A stretch of DNA of 45,604 nt from Oscillospiraceae bacterium (GCA_015064785.1 SVRM01000018.1:1-45604), one strand, 5' to 3'. Positions 1-9,453 are shown, counted from the first letter of the stretch. Notes: generated from the letters alone by a model not told the origin. Program-made: numbers and translations.

Positions 1-157
1 CGGCAACCCGGGGTCACGAAGTGACCCGAATTTCCCGGTTTTCATGCGAAAATCGCATGAAAATGACCCTCGGAAGAGGGGCAAGGGAAACTTCCAAGGG
101 GCTGAGGCACGTAAGTGCAACAGCCCGTTATATTAGGCTCCCTCACCGAGGGAGCTG
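1..157. repeat. cluster of short hairpins at the left edge
   Basis: No convincing gene is seen here. The stretch is a row of small inverted repeats: GGGTCAC/GTGACCC near 12-29, TTTTCATGCG/CGCATGAAAA near 40-64, CCCTC/GAGGG near 65-78, GCAC/GTGC inside a GGGCTG/CAGCCC pair near 98-126, and CTCCCT/AGGGAG near 138-154. Similar clusters occur at 44637-44754 and at the right edge of the window. They look like palindromic intergenic repeats rather than a coding region. Any function is unknown. Confidence 0.5.
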
Positions 158-234
158 TCAAAAAAAGACGCTTCTGCGTCTTTTTTTGACTGAGGGAGTT
201 ATCATTGGTTCAATGATTTTTCAAATGCACCAGC
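158..234. repeat. dispersed repeat with bidirectional terminator hairpin
   Basis: A perfect 14-base inverted repeat (TC, seven A, GACGC / GCGTC, seven T, GA; loop TTCT; 158-189) has an A-tract on one side and a T-tract on the other, so it can terminate transcription both ways. For the minus strand it closes the SbcC-like gene. It is followed by the 19-base tail GACTGAGGGAGTTATCATT and then GATTTTTCAAATGCA (215-229). The hairpin and the tail recur at 23273-23321 after an unrelated gene, which marks it as a dispersed repeat. Confidence 0.75.
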
Positions 235-248
235 TCCCACAAGGTCGA

Positions 249-2825
249 TTATAGCTTCAGAACATGGCAGGCGGCAAGGGCCTGTGCGGCGCGGCGCTCG
301 CGCTTATGACAGGTAAAGACAATCGCCTGCGATGTGCTGGTTTCCGGGTCCTCCGACGAGGACGCACGGTGCAGAAGCGCAATCATGCGCGTCAGACGCT
401 TATCATCGAGCGTCGCAAAGGCTTCGTCGAACAGAAGCGGCGGCTGTTCTTTTGGATACAGCATGTGCAGAAGCGCCATGCGCAGACTGAGATACGCAAG
501 ATCCTGTGTGCCGGCAGACAGAATCCCGATCGGAAGCACCTCGGCGGTGCCATCCCCCGTATTTTGTGCGGCGCGCAGATGCATTTCGTTGTCCAGAATC
601 AGCGCCGAATACCGCTGATCGGACAGAAGCGCCATCAGCTTGCCGGCATTTTCCGTCAGACGCGGCGCAATCGACTGATGCAGTGCGGTACTTGCCCGGC
701 GCAGTGCATCAATGGCAAGATTCAGTGCGGCGTACTGCTTGCGGTCACGGCGGAGCTTTTCGTCCAGTTCCGCAATCAGCGCACGCAGAATGCGCGGATC
801 CGGTCCGCAGTCACAGGTCACAGCACGGCGGAAGCTGCGCTTCGGTGCAGCAGATATCACCGGTGCAGGGGCGGCGGTCATCGGCTGTTCCAGCAATGCC
901 CGCAGGGTATCACGCCTGTGATGCAGCTCCTGCACAGCCGCTGCGGCAGAATCCAGTTCTCCCTGAAGCTGATCGATACGGAACGGCGTTCCGTTCTTTT
1001 CAAACAGCGCGGCAAGCGTTTTCCGGCGGATGTGCAGCGCTTCTTCGCTCTGCGCATGATGCTCCTCTAAATACCGGGTAATTTCATCCTTGCAGGCATC
1101 CGCGGTCTGATACAGACGGTTCAGCTCACCCAACGTCCGGTCAATCCGGTCTGCGGCGGTCGAAACAACCTCCGGCGTCAGTCGGTCGGGCGTAATCTTC
1201 ACCGCATCCGGCGGCTGCAGCTTGGACAGCAGAAGTGCGGCCTGCCGTGCCGCTTCACTGCCGCGCAGAGAAAGCGCCGACATCTGCGTCGAAAGCGACT
1301 CCTTGTTGTCGGTGATAGACTTGAGCTTTCCGCTGGAAAGGACATATTCTTCGATGAAGTTTTCCAGTTCATCCTCGGTCGTACAGTTATAACGCTTCAG
1401 CATCACGCCGATGCTGCGTTCATATTTTCCGCGCGACAGGAAGAAGAAAAACGAAAGTGCGACAAGAATCGCCGTAATCAGAATGCCGTTCTGATAGGTG
1501 TCGGAATGCAGAATCAGCAAAAAGATTGTGGTTGCACAGGCAAACACCGTAAACAGCAGAAAGAAGATGCCGAATACCGTCACCACGGAACGCTTGCTGT
1601 ACAGCTTATCCAGACGCGCACGGATGGCATCCGCGCCGCCGTCCAGTTCAATGCGCCGCAGCTGTTTTTCCTTGATGTTGTCGCGGCGGACCGAGAAATC
1701 AAGCCGTTCCAGCTCTGCTTTTGCCGCGGCGGACTGCTCGGATGCTTCGCGCATATCCTCCGCACACAGATGCAGCGATGCCGTGAAATCCGCATCCGGG
1801 ATGTAGGAGCCGCGGAACATGGTTGCGGCAAGGGAAGCGGCGCGCATTTCTGCGGCACTCTGCTGTTCCCGCAGCGTTTTCAGCGTATCGATATCATCCA
1901 GCGCGCGGTACGCCTCGTACTGTTCCCGCAGCTTCTGAAGGCGGGAAATACGGACTTCCTTTTCGGCAATCGCACGGTCGCAGGCATCGACGGACGCACG
2001 CAGCTGCTCCTGCTGTGCTTCGTCCGGCATCTCCGGCGCCGGTTCTGCGTGGGATACATCCTCCCGCACCTCCGGTTCATCGGCGTCCGCCGCGTTTTCC
2101 TCAGCACTGCTCAGCGCAGACTCCAGCGCGGATTGCAGTGCGGCACGACGGCGTTCCAGCTCACGGATGGAGCCGGTTTCCGTGTCGGGATTGTACAGCG
2201 CATTGCGCTTTGCATACAGGGAATGCACCGCGGCATCCGGATCGATTTCCTCATTTGCAGCATGAAGAATGCGGTCAATGGCGGCACGGATCGGAGAACC
2301 GCCCGTGTAGTTGCCGTGCTCGTGATCGGTCAGATCGGCAGCTTTGGCAGTATGTGCGGCGGAGTTGACCTGTCCGACAAATGCACTTGCCGAGAAGACC
2401 TCGCCGCTGACGCCGAAAAACACCTCACCGGGGACAGCACCCTCAAGCACCGGCGCACCGACATCCTCGCCGTACAGCGGACAAATGATGCAGCGCTCCA
2501 CCGCGTCACCGTCGTCCGCTCCGACCGAAAGCTGCCGTGTGATTCTGTAGCGGATGACATCGGGCATCTCGGACAGCGGCGCAGACAGTGTGATATCGAG
2601 CGAACCGCCGATCACACCAGTCGGATATCCGGCAGGATACACCTTCAGAAAATGCGACGCGGCGGTGTTGTTTGCAATTCCGTAAAATATGTAGCGGAGA
2701 AACGCGGCAACCGTCGTTTTTCCGGATTCGTTTTCACCTTCAATGATATTTAAGCCCGGCATGACGGTGAATTCGCGGTCACAAAGTGCGCCGAAGCGCT
2801 GAATATGAATACGGTTGATTACCAT
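249..2825 (-). CDS. SbcC/YhaN-like AAA ATPase
   Basis: An 858-residue ABC/SMC-type ATPase. The Walker A motif GENESGKTT is at residues 30-38, and the C-terminus carries a signature-like LSAGTQD followed by Walker B (LLFDEAFATLDD). Long charged, coiled-coil-prone stretches lie between them. A pair of hydrophobic segments sits mid-protein (around residues 415-465), a feature I associate with B. subtilis YhaN rather than with SbcC itself. It begins 12 bases after the SbcD/YhaO-like gene with AAAGGAG before its ATG, so the two should be co-expressed and probably form a nuclease-ATPase pair for DNA ends. The exact substrate is not shown by the sequence. Confidence 0.85.
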   Translation of the reverse strand: MVINRIHIQRFGALCDREFTVMPGLNIIEGENESGKTTVAAFLRYIFYGIANNTAASHFLKVYPAGYPTGVIGGSLDITLSAPLSEMPDVIRYRITRQLSVGADDGDAVERCIICPLYGEDVGAPVLEGAVPGEVFFGVSGEVFSASAFVGQVNSAAHTAKAADLTDHEHGNYTGGSPIRAAIDRILHAANEEIDPDAAVHSLYAKRNALYNPDTETGSIRELERRRAALQSALESALSSAEENAADADEPEVREDVSHAEPAPEMPDEAQQEQLRASVDACDRAIAEKEVRISRLQKLREQYEAYRALDDIDTLKTLREQQSAAEMRAASLAATMFRGSYIPDADFTASLHLCAEDMREASEQSAAAKAELERLDFSVRRDNIKEKQLRRIELDGGADAIRARLDKLYSKRSVVTVFGIFFLLFTVFACATTIFLLILHSDTYQNGILITAILVALSFFFFLSRGKYERSIGVMLKRYNCTTEDELENFIEEYVLSSGKLKSITDNKESLSTQMSALSLRGSEAARQAALLLSKLQPPDAVKITPDRLTPEVVSTAADRIDRTLGELNRLYQTADACKDEITRYLEEHHAQSEEALHIRRKTLAALFEKNGTPFRIDQLQGELDSAAAAVQELHHRRDTLRALLEQPMTAAPAPVISAAPKRSFRRAVTCDCGPDPRILRALIAELDEKLRRDRKQYAALNLAIDALRRASTALHQSIAPRLTENAGKLMALLSDQRYSALILDNEMHLRAAQNTGDGTAEVLPIGILSAGTQDLAYLSLRMALLHMLYPKEQPPLLFDEAFATLDDKRLTRMIALLHRASSSEDPETSTSQAIVFTCHKRERRAAQALAACHVLKL

Positions 2826-2837
2826 CGTGCGGCTCCT

Positions 2838-4061
2838 TTAGTCATTCTTGAATTCCTGCAAGCCGAGACGCAGCGCAAGAGCGGCAGTCTCGCGCAGGGT
2901 CCGGTCGTCAGAGGTCAGCTGCTCGGTAAGCGCATGGAAATAGGCACCGCGCAGGGTCGGATCAGAGGCAAGGGCGGCAGTATCGCCGGGGGTTGTCCGG
3001 TCAATCAGTGTCAGAGAGGACAGAACTCCGAGTGCCGATGCAATGCGCGCCTCCGACAGAAGCAGATCGGCAGGAAGTGTGCCGGTAACGGTCAGCCGCA
3101 GTGCGGTATCACGGTCGGGCGCTGCCATCTTTTTTCCGGCAACGGCGCGTTTCAGTGCATCTGCCATCACGCGCGGCAGTCCCGCATCGGTTTTCTGTGC
3201 ATCGGGAACGGTATCCAGATCCACGTCCAGACACTCATACCGGCGGCGCGCAATGCGCAGGCGGCGGACAGAAAACACCGTATCCCCTTTTTCGTCAAAA
3301 TCAAGCGTTCCGCAGACAGCACCGCGTCCGCCGGATTCCGAAAATCCGCGTCCGACCAGACATCCCGCGTAGCTGAAATAGGTCGTGCGTGTCTTTGCGG
3401 CACCGGTCTTTGCTTCAATGCGGCGGATGCCGTCGGAGGTATGGTACTGCCCGAGGGCGCAGTAATCAAAGCCTGCGGCTGCAAGCTGTTCTTTTTTCAG
3501 AAGCGGCGCATCCGACGCTTGGGTACCGTCCGCACGGACACCGGCAAGTGCGGCATGTCCGACAAACAGACGGTGGGTTCCAACCGGTTTTCCTGCGAGC
3601 TTCAGTCCGGAAAGCACCTCATATCCGTTCATGGCAGGTGCGGTATTGGCAAAGCCCCAGACCTCCACCGAAACCGGCTTTCCCGTATCATCGGGAACCG
3701 AAACCGTAACACAAGTGGGCGTATCTTCCTTGAAAATGTGGACATTATCGGAAAATGCGGCTGTGCCGTAGACGGAGTCATCGGTATAAAAATCATGGTT
3801 TCCGGGCGCAATGAAAATCTGACAGTCCGGAACCGATGCAAACGCACGGCGCAGAAGTGCCGTGGTTTCACGTGTCAGAAATGCGTGACTGAACAAATCG
3901 CCTGCAATCAGCAGAAGGCTGACGCGGTTCTGCCGGATGTACAGCATCATCGACGAGAAGGCAGAACGCAGCTCGGCGCGGCGGACATCGGCGTTCTCCA
4001 GATCCTCCATGGAAAACGGCGTATCCAGATGAACATCGGCACAGTGTAAGAATCGCAGCAT
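2838..4061 (-). CDS. SbcD/YhaO-like metallophosphoesterase nuclease
   Basis: A 407-residue calcineurin-like phosphoesterase. The metal-binding motifs are in the expected order near the N-terminus: CADVHLD (residues 7-13), GDLFSH, and GNHD. This is the arrangement of SbcD/Mre11-type DNA exonucleases. The C-terminal half is family-specific. A GAAAGGAA site precedes the ATG. It lies 29 bases after the lipoprotein gene and 12 bases before the SbcC/YhaN-like partner, so a two-protein DNA repair complex is the natural reading. YhaO is the closer match in style because the partner has mid-protein membrane segments. Confidence 0.85.
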   Translation of the reverse strand: MLRFLHCADVHLDTPFSMEDLENADVRRAELRSAFSSMMLYIRQNRVSLLLIAGDLFSHAFLTRETTALLRRAFASVPDCQIFIAPGNHDFYTDDSVYGTAAFSDNVHIFKEDTPTCVTVSVPDDTGKPVSVEVWGFANTAPAMNGYEVLSGLKLAGKPVGTHRLFVGHAALAGVRADGTQASDAPLLKKEQLAAAGFDYCALGQYHTSDGIRRIEAKTGAAKTRTTYFSYAGCLVGRGFSESGGRGAVCGTLDFDEKGDTVFSVRRLRIARRRYECLDVDLDTVPDAQKTDAGLPRVMADALKRAVAGKKMAAPDRDTALRLTVTGTLPADLLLSEARIASALGVLSSLTLIDRTTPGDTAALASDPTLRGAYFHALTEQLTSDDRTLRETAALALRLGLQEFKND

Positions 4062-4090
4062 GATGAATTCCTTTCGGGAGTCGGTATGGA

Positions 4091-5638
4091 TCAGCGGTCA
4101 GTCGGGAACGCGGCTTTCAGTTCCCGGTCGGCAGAAGCACGGTAATTATCGTACACCGCGCCAACGGAATAATTCTGCGTAACGGCAGAATGAATGGTAT
4201 AGTCGGACGCATAGCCGAGATACGGGAATCCGGACGCAAACATCGAGGTAAAGTCATAGCGCAGGTTGGAGCAGATCAGATCGAGCATTTCCACCGTTTC
4301 GCTGTCACGGACATAGTACTTCAGCGCTTCATCGTAATAATTCTCCGGATACGTGTGGGATGCGGCGGCAAACAGAGCCTGCATGATCGTACCCGTTGCT
4401 TCCAGTGCACCGTTGGTGGATGCGACACACAGCACCGCACTCTCACCGACATAGGTGCTGTAGCTGCGCTGGGAGGCATCCGTCTTCGGCAGAGGAACAA
4501 TGCCCCACGGCGTTTTGATATCGGCCCACTGCGGCATGTGCGACAGCGTACCGCAGTAATAGAGCAGATTGCCGTCGGTAAACTGCGCGGTATCCTCGCC
4601 GGGTGCCGGTGCAGTCGATGCATTCTGCACACCACCCCGAAGCAGGGCTGCAATCGCCGACATCCGTCCGGTATCCGCAGAAAGGTACGGCGTGCGGTCC
4701 GCGCCGGCCGTCGTGATGGTCAGCGCCGCGGCATCCACAAACATCGCCTCGCAGAATTCCAGTCCCAGAGAGCCCAGATTGTCGCCCCACACCGTTGCCT
4801 CACCTGCATCGTCAAGGGATGCGCGTGCGGTCTTTGACGCTTCAAACAGGACCTCCCAGGTCCATTCGCCGTCTCTGACCTGCGCATACGGCTCCGGCAG
4901 CGCCAGCGTTTTGCAGAGGTCTTTATTAAAATAGATGGCATATGCATTTTCGGGCGAGAAGGTATAATCTCCGACCGCACCCCAGATGCCGTAACCGGCA
5001 GACATGGCATTCATCGCCTGCCGATCGTAATAATCGGCGGAAAAATCGGTAAACGGCAGGGTACGCAGATTCAGCAGAAGCCCGTCTGCAAAATACCGTC
5101 CGAGCTGATCGTAAGGCAGCGCATAGAAATCGGCGACATACGGAACGTCCGACAGATTGGCTTTTTTAATCTCCTGATACAGTGCTTCCCGCTCAAAGAG
5201 ATAGTTCAGAATCCGCACATTGTAGCGTTCCTCGACCAACCGTGTCCGCGCGGCACGTGTTTCCGGCAGAACCGTGCTTCCGGCATTTTCTCCGGCAAAC
5301 AGATCGCCGAACACAGCGGATTCATCCGCCGCCGCAATCAGAATATTCATACCGTCAAGGTCCGCACGGCGCAGAGATGCCAGCTCATGCTTTGCCAGGG
5401 TCAGCGGATCCTCGATGATGACATCGGCTGTTGTTTCCGATTCGGTGACAGCAGGTTCGGTGACCGCTTCCGTTTCCGTCACTGCGGTATCAACGGTGAC
5501 AGGTGCTGTTTCGTCTGCGGTCAGAGCCTCGGACAGCGGCGTATCGTGTATAATGATCGGAGAGGAGCAGGCAGTCAGGGACGCGAGCAGAAGAGCGGCA
5601 CCCCAAAGACTGCGTACGTGATGTTTGTTTATTCTCAT
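4091..5638 (-). CDS. solute-binding-type lipoprotein
   Basis: A 515-residue secreted lipoprotein. It has a basic start, a hydrophobic stretch and a lipobox LTAC with the acylated cysteine at residue 24, then a Thr/Glu-rich linker (about residues 30-75) and a large globular domain. The fold order (RLVEERYNVRI, FADGLLLNLRTL, NKDLCKTL, GEWTWEVLFEA) matches the extracellular solute-binding family common in gut Clostridia, although the ligand is unknown. Two distant paralogues lie at 39073 and 41282. No permease genes are adjacent. Instead it is the first gene of a unit running into the SbcD/SbcC-like pair, which is an odd combination. It is driven by the promoter at 5725-5753. Confidence 0.75.
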   Translation of the reverse strand: MRINKHHVRSLWGAALLLASLTACSSPIIIHDTPLSEALTADETAPVTVDTAVTETEAVTEPAVTESETTADVIIEDPLTLAKHELASLRRADLDGMNILIAAADESAVFGDLFAGENAGSTVLPETRAARTRLVEERYNVRILNYLFEREALYQEIKKANLSDVPYVADFYALPYDQLGRYFADGLLLNLRTLPFTDFSADYYDRQAMNAMSAGYGIWGAVGDYTFSPENAYAIYFNKDLCKTLALPEPYAQVRDGEWTWEVLFEASKTARASLDDAGEATVWGDNLGSLGLEFCEAMFVDAAALTITTAGADRTPYLSADTGRMSAIAALLRGGVQNASTAPAPGEDTAQFTDGNLLYYCGTLSHMPQWADIKTPWGIVPLPKTDASQRSYSTYVGESAVLCVASTNGALEATGTIMQALFAAASHTYPENYYDEALKYYVRDSETVEMLDLICSNLRYDFTSMFASGFPYLGYASDYTIHSAVTQNYSVGAVYDNYRASADRELKAAFPTDR

Positions 5639-5724
5639 ATGCAGAAAAGAAGTCCTTTTTCAGAAGTATCGTGTGATGTGGCAAGGGAAACTGCATTGTC
5701 GCCCCGCATATAAAACCTTATTAT

Positions 5725-5753
5725 ATTATACCCCATATATGTGAAAAAATCAA
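5725..5753 (-). promoter_or_regulatory. promoter of the lipoprotein-yhaO-yhaN unit
   Basis: On the minus strand, TTGATT (5748-5753) and TATAAT (5725-5730) are separated by 17 bases. It lies about 90 bases before the lipoprotein ATG. Confidence 0.7.
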
Positions 5754-5823
5754 TGGCGGAGGCGGTTATTTTTTCGGAAATCCAAAAATTTTCTTGGAAG
5801 CTATAGCATTTTGATTGATCTTG

Positions 5824-5832
5824 TGGTATAAT
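5824..5832 (+). promoter_or_regulatory. extended -10 promoter of folT
   Basis: TGG followed by TATAAT (5827-5832) is an extended -10 element without a good -35 box. Transcription would start just ahead of the riboswitch. Confidence 0.6.
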
Positions 5833-5857
5833 GTTGAACATACGGCAGATGCCGTAA

Positions 5858-5966
5858 ATTAGAGTAGCTCATTCTGCGTAAAGTGTCACGGAAACGGGGA
5901 GTTGTTCCGCGAACGAAAATCCGGGTATCCCGGATTGCGGTAAAATGGGCGCATCCCGCTAAGGAG
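5858..5966 (+). ncRNA. tetrahydrofolate (THF) riboswitch
   Basis: The leader of the folate S-component gene carries the conserved blocks of the THF riboswitch in order: AGAGTAG (5861-5867), GCGTAAAGTG (5876-5885), GGGGAGTTGTT (5896-5906), GAACGAAAA (5911-5919), an extra variable hairpin ATCCGGG/CCCGGAT (5919-5935), GCGGT, and the closing CGCATCCC (5950-5957). The ribosome site AAGGAG (5961-5966) begins three bases after the closing strand, so the likely control is at translation initiation. The class is known to sit upstream of folT and folate genes, and the gene behind it agrees. Identification is from memory of the consensus. Confidence 0.85.
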
Positions 5967-5976
5967 AGAACCGAAT

Positions 5977-6687
5977 ATGAAGCATGTATCAACCCAAACA
6001 GCGGCAGACCGCACGCTGTTCTCCACCCCTCTCACCCCGGCGTACTTCCGCTGTGCGCTGTCCAATCTGAAATCCGTCCGCATGATTACCACAACCGCCC
6101 TGCTCTGCGCGGTCTGTGCGCTGATCGATATGTTTTTTTTGCCGATCGGCGGTGCGTTTCTGCGGGTGTATTTTTCGTTTCTGACAGCAGGTCTGCTGTG
6201 CATGATTGCAGGCCCGTTTCTGGCACTGCCCGCAGGTATCCTGGTCGACACGCTGAGCTTTTTGTTTTCCGGCGGCGACCCGATGGGATATTTTCCCGGT
6301 TATGCGCTGTCCTCCATGCTGTCATTCTTGATCTATGCACTGTTTCTCTGGCGTACACATCTGTCGCTGTCGCGGATTTTCATTGCGCGGCTGACCGTCA
6401 ATGTCCTCATCAACGTCATTCTCGGAAGCGTATGGAAGCATATTCTGTACGGCAACGCCTATATCGTCTACTTCATTTCCGGTGCGATCAAGAATATTGC
6501 CCTTCTGCCGATCGAAGCGGCGCTGATGCTCGTTCTGTACCGCCGGATGGTACCGATTCTGCAAAAGCTGCATCTGATCCCCGGCAGCGTCGAGGTCACG
6601 GTGCGGCGGCGCGATTATGTATTTTCCGTCATTGCCGGTCTGATCGGCATTGCGGTTCTGATTGGTTATTATATTTACAAAAACTGA
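5977..6687 (+). CDS. folate-specific ECF transporter S component
   Basis: A 236-residue membrane protein with about six hydrophobic segments. The segment around residues 48-66 (FLPIGGAFLRVYFSFLTAG) resembles the R-x-SF-x-F signature of folate S components. It would capture folate and dock with a shared energy-coupling module (EcfT and two ATPases), which is not in this window. The upstream THF riboswitch independently supports folate as substrate. The ATG follows AAGGAG by ten bases. The S-layer protein gene starts 15 bases after the stop and may be read through, although its function is unrelated. Confidence 0.85.
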   Translation: MKHVSTQTAADRTLFSTPLTPAYFRCALSNLKSVRMITTTALLCAVCALIDMFFLPIGGAFLRVYFSFLTAGLLCMIAGPFLALPAGILVDTLSFLFSGGDPMGYFPGYALSSMLSFLIYALFLWRTHLSLSRIFIARLTVNVLINVILGSVWKHILYGNAYIVYFISGAIKNIALLPIEAALMLVLYRRMVPILQKLHLIPGSVEVTVRRRDYVFSVIAGLIGIAVLIGYYIYKN

Positions 6688-6702
6688 GAACGGAGAAACA
6701 CC

Positions 6703-9399
6703 ATGAAACTTCCTCATCTTCTGTACAAAATGATTCTGCTGTCCTCAATCCTCTGTCTTCTTCTGTCCGTATCGCTTTCTGCGGCAGACACGACGGTCGG
6801 ACTGTCCAATTTCAGCCGCGATCTGGTTTATGAGGACGGCATGTTTTCCGATGTACCCTCGGATCAATGGTATTCCCAAAATGTTGCCGATGCATATGAA
6901 TACGGTCTGATGAAAGGCACCGGCGACGGCGGATTTCTGCCCGGCGGCAGCATTTCCATCATCGAAACCGTTGTCACCGCCTGCCGTCTGCATAACATCT
7001 ACAACGGCGGTACGCATGTGTTTGCTTCTGAAGAGCCATGGTATTGGCCGTATGTCCAATATGCAAGCATAAATGATTTCTTTCATCCATGGGAATACCC
7101 TGGTTATTTCGTAAAAGCGTCCCGTGCGCAGTTCGCGTTGATTCTGGCAAATGCGCTGCCGAAGGAAGCGCTTCCTTTGATAAATTCTGTCGACAACGAT
7201 GCAATCCCCGATGTTTCGATGTCCGCCGATTATGCTGAAGCTGTCTATCGTCTCTACAGAGCGGGCATTATCATCGGTGATGAAACCCATGCATTCCATC
7301 CTGACCGCCAGATCAGCCGTGCGGAGGTCGCCGCGATTCTGACACGTATGGCGAATCCCAACCTGCGCTTATCCATAACACTTCCTGAAAACAGCACGTT
7401 CCCGCTGACCTATACCCTGAATGAGGACGGTACATCTTATAAAGTAACCGGATGTGACAGCGGCGTATCTTCGGTAAATATCCCGTCAAAGTTCAACGAT
7501 CGTCCTGTCACTGCCATTGACGGTGAGGCATTTGTCGGATGTCATCAGCTGGTCGCATTCACAGCCGATGACGACCATCCCGTCTTTTACACAGAGGACG
7601 GCGTGCTTTTTGCCGATCTTCCCGAAAAGACGCTCGTCCGTTTCCCGCCGGCATACAACCGTTCCGATGCTTATCTCGTTCCGGACGGAACCGTGCACAT
7701 CGCGCCATATGCGTTTGCCGGAATTGTCAAGCTGGACATGCAGCATGAGCTGACCTCCATTTCCATTCCGGAGGGCGTGGTTTCCATCGGCGACTATGCA
7801 TTTGCTTCTTATCAGGAATTTCAGATGTTCATTTATGTGCCGGATTCTCTGACGGAGATCGGTCAGCATCTGACACAGTTCTCAAAGGGCAACATCCCGT
7901 TCTACATCAGCAGCTGGGATACAGCTTTTGCAGAGTATGCAAACCAAAACCAGCTTCCCTGCGGTATCTCGAAGCCCAATGAACCCACGGATACCCCACT
8001 TCCTCCATCCAAAGTCCCCGCATCGCTTCCCGCACATCAGATGTCGGAAGTTGTAGGGGATACTGTCACAGTCAGTGTCAAAGAAGTTGAGTCCAGCAAT
8101 TATCAGAATATCTTTTTACCCTATTTTTATGATTTCTCCGAGCACCAGCGTGAATTTGACGGTGAGATCCGTCTGCTTCTCGAAGAGCGCTGGAAGGATG
8201 CGATACCCGATGCCAACGACAATATCAAAACACCGCATTTCACACAGACCGGTATTTGGGGTGCGGGCAAAACCACAGGTGAAGCTATCCTGCGCGGATA
8301 TGATCTTAACGGCAATCTTGTCTGTATGCAGCATGTCAGCGGTGATTTCGCATTTGCTTTTCCCGGTGCATATCAACTCGGTGTCGAGGGTGGTACGGAT
8401 ACAAAGCTGACTGCTCTTCCCGTAGAACCGATCTTTCTCGAAAATGCCTGCGATTATCCCGTTTATCCCGACCAATGGCATAGACTGCCAGATGGTAATA
8501 TCTCACAATGGTTTGTCGTATGTAAACAGTTTGCCACCTTTACACATCAGAACACCGATGGGCGTATCTGGCTGACTTATGCGCAGTTTGATGCCGCCAG
8601 TTCAATTCAAAGCTTTGATTTGACACCAAATTACCAGATCATTCTTTTTGAAACATCTCACACAGCATATTCCGATGCACTGAAGTACAGCATCATCCGG
8701 TTCGACTCCATGGAAACGCTGCATATCGACGACGATATCCATATTATGAAGACGCGGACCGTCTCGACACCCGAAGATTACACAGCGAAGATTGAAGCGG
8801 ACTGGACCGAGGTCAAGGAGACCATGTCAGGAACATACCTTCCAACCATTCCCGACAGCTATCAGATTTACTTCCTTGTCAACGACAAGTATCCGGCCTG
8901 CGCTAGAAATGTCATCAATGTAACTGCACAGAATACAAAAGATACCATTGTCCATGAAATGATACATGCTGCTGACCATTACATCAAAAATAACATTGGT
9001 AATTTCAGCCCTTCTTCATGGATGGAAGGCCGGGCAGAATACATCGGCGAGAAAATTATGAAGACCTATGATTCTTCTTATCGTAAGTATTATACTCATG
9101 AATTTGATTGGTCGTTTATCAGTGAAGAGGAAAAACAGGATTTCTTCCATTTCTACTACTACTCAACCAATCGTAATACACACTACAGCGTCGGTTATTA
9201 TTTCTGCAAATATCTGTGCGAAACATACGGAGAGGATGTCATGATGCATATTTCACAGAACATTGCTGATGCTGACATTACCGAATATGACTTGCATTCC
9301 CAAACAGACCGCAATGCCCAACTCTTCAAGCAGTGCGTCACCTCCGTCACCGACGAAAACGTCTTCCAGAACTTTGTCCGCGACGTCATCGAAGGATAA
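6703..9399 (+). CDS. S-layer-homology / LRR protein with HExxH metallopeptidase motif
   Basis: An 898-residue secreted protein. A signal peptide (residues 1-27) is followed by SLH-type repeats (FSDVPSDQWYSQNVADAYE near 46-64; a second near 165-215 ending SRAEVAAILTRM) that would hold it on the cell wall. A BspA-like leucine-rich segment (about 240-375) and a proline/threonine linker near 425-440 come next. The C-terminal third carries HEMIH (751-755) and, about 20 residues later, WMEGRAEY (773-780). Together these give the two histidines and a possible third glutamate ligand of a gluzincin-type zinc peptidase. I do not recognise the exact family. Base use in the second half is more AT-rich than in its neighbours. 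Confidence 0.75.
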   Translation: MKLPHLLYKMILLSSILCLLLSVSLSAADTTVGLSNFSRDLVYEDGMFSDVPSDQWYSQNVADAYEYGLMKGTGDGGFLPGGSISIIETVVTACRLHNIYNGGTHVFASEEPWYWPYVQYASINDFFHPWEYPGYFVKASRAQFALILANALPKEALPLINSVDNDAIPDVSMSADYAEAVYRLYRAGIIIGDETHAFHPDRQISRAEVAAILTRMANPNLRLSITLPENSTFPLTYTLNEDGTSYKVTGCDSGVSSVNIPSKFNDRPVTAIDGEAFVGCHQLVAFTADDDHPVFYTEDGVLFADLPEKTLVRFPPAYNRSDAYLVPDGTVHIAPYAFAGIVKLDMQHELTSISIPEGVVSIGDYAFASYQEFQMFIYVPDSLTEIGQHLTQFSKGNIPFYISSWDTAFAEYANQNQLPCGISKPNEPTDTPLPPSKVPASLPAHQMSEVVGDTVTVSVKEVESSNYQNIFLPYFYDFSEHQREFDGEIRLLLEERWKDAIPDANDNIKTPHFTQTGIWGAGKTTGEAILRGYDLNGNLVCMQHVSGDFAFAFPGAYQLGVEGGTDTKLTALPVEPIFLENACDYPVYPDQWHRLPDGNISQWFVVCKQFATFTHQNTDGRIWLTYAQFDAASSIQSFDLTPNYQIILFETSHTAYSDALKYSIIRFDSMETLHIDDDIHIMKTRTVSTPEDYTAKIEADWTEVKETMSGTYLPTIPDSYQIYFLVNDKYPACARNVINVTAQNTKDTIVHEMIHAADHYIKNNIGNFSPSSWMEGRAEYIGEKIMKTYDSSYRKYYTHEFDWSFISEEEKQDFFHFYYYSTNRNTHYSVGYYFCKYLCETYGEDVMMHISQNIADADITEYDLHSQTDRNAQLFKQCVTSVTDENVFQNFVRDVIEG

Positions 9400-9406
9400 C
9401 CTCGCG

Positions 9407-9433
9407 TCGGGCTGCCATCTCCGGCAGCCCGGC
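9407..9433 (+). other. intergenic hairpin
   Basis: GGGCTGCC and GGCAGCCC form an 8-base stem with a 6-base loop between the S-layer protein and the MBL gene. There is no run of T after it, so termination is doubtful. Confidence 0.35.
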
Positions 9434-9453
9434 TTTCATGAAAGGAACCGATT

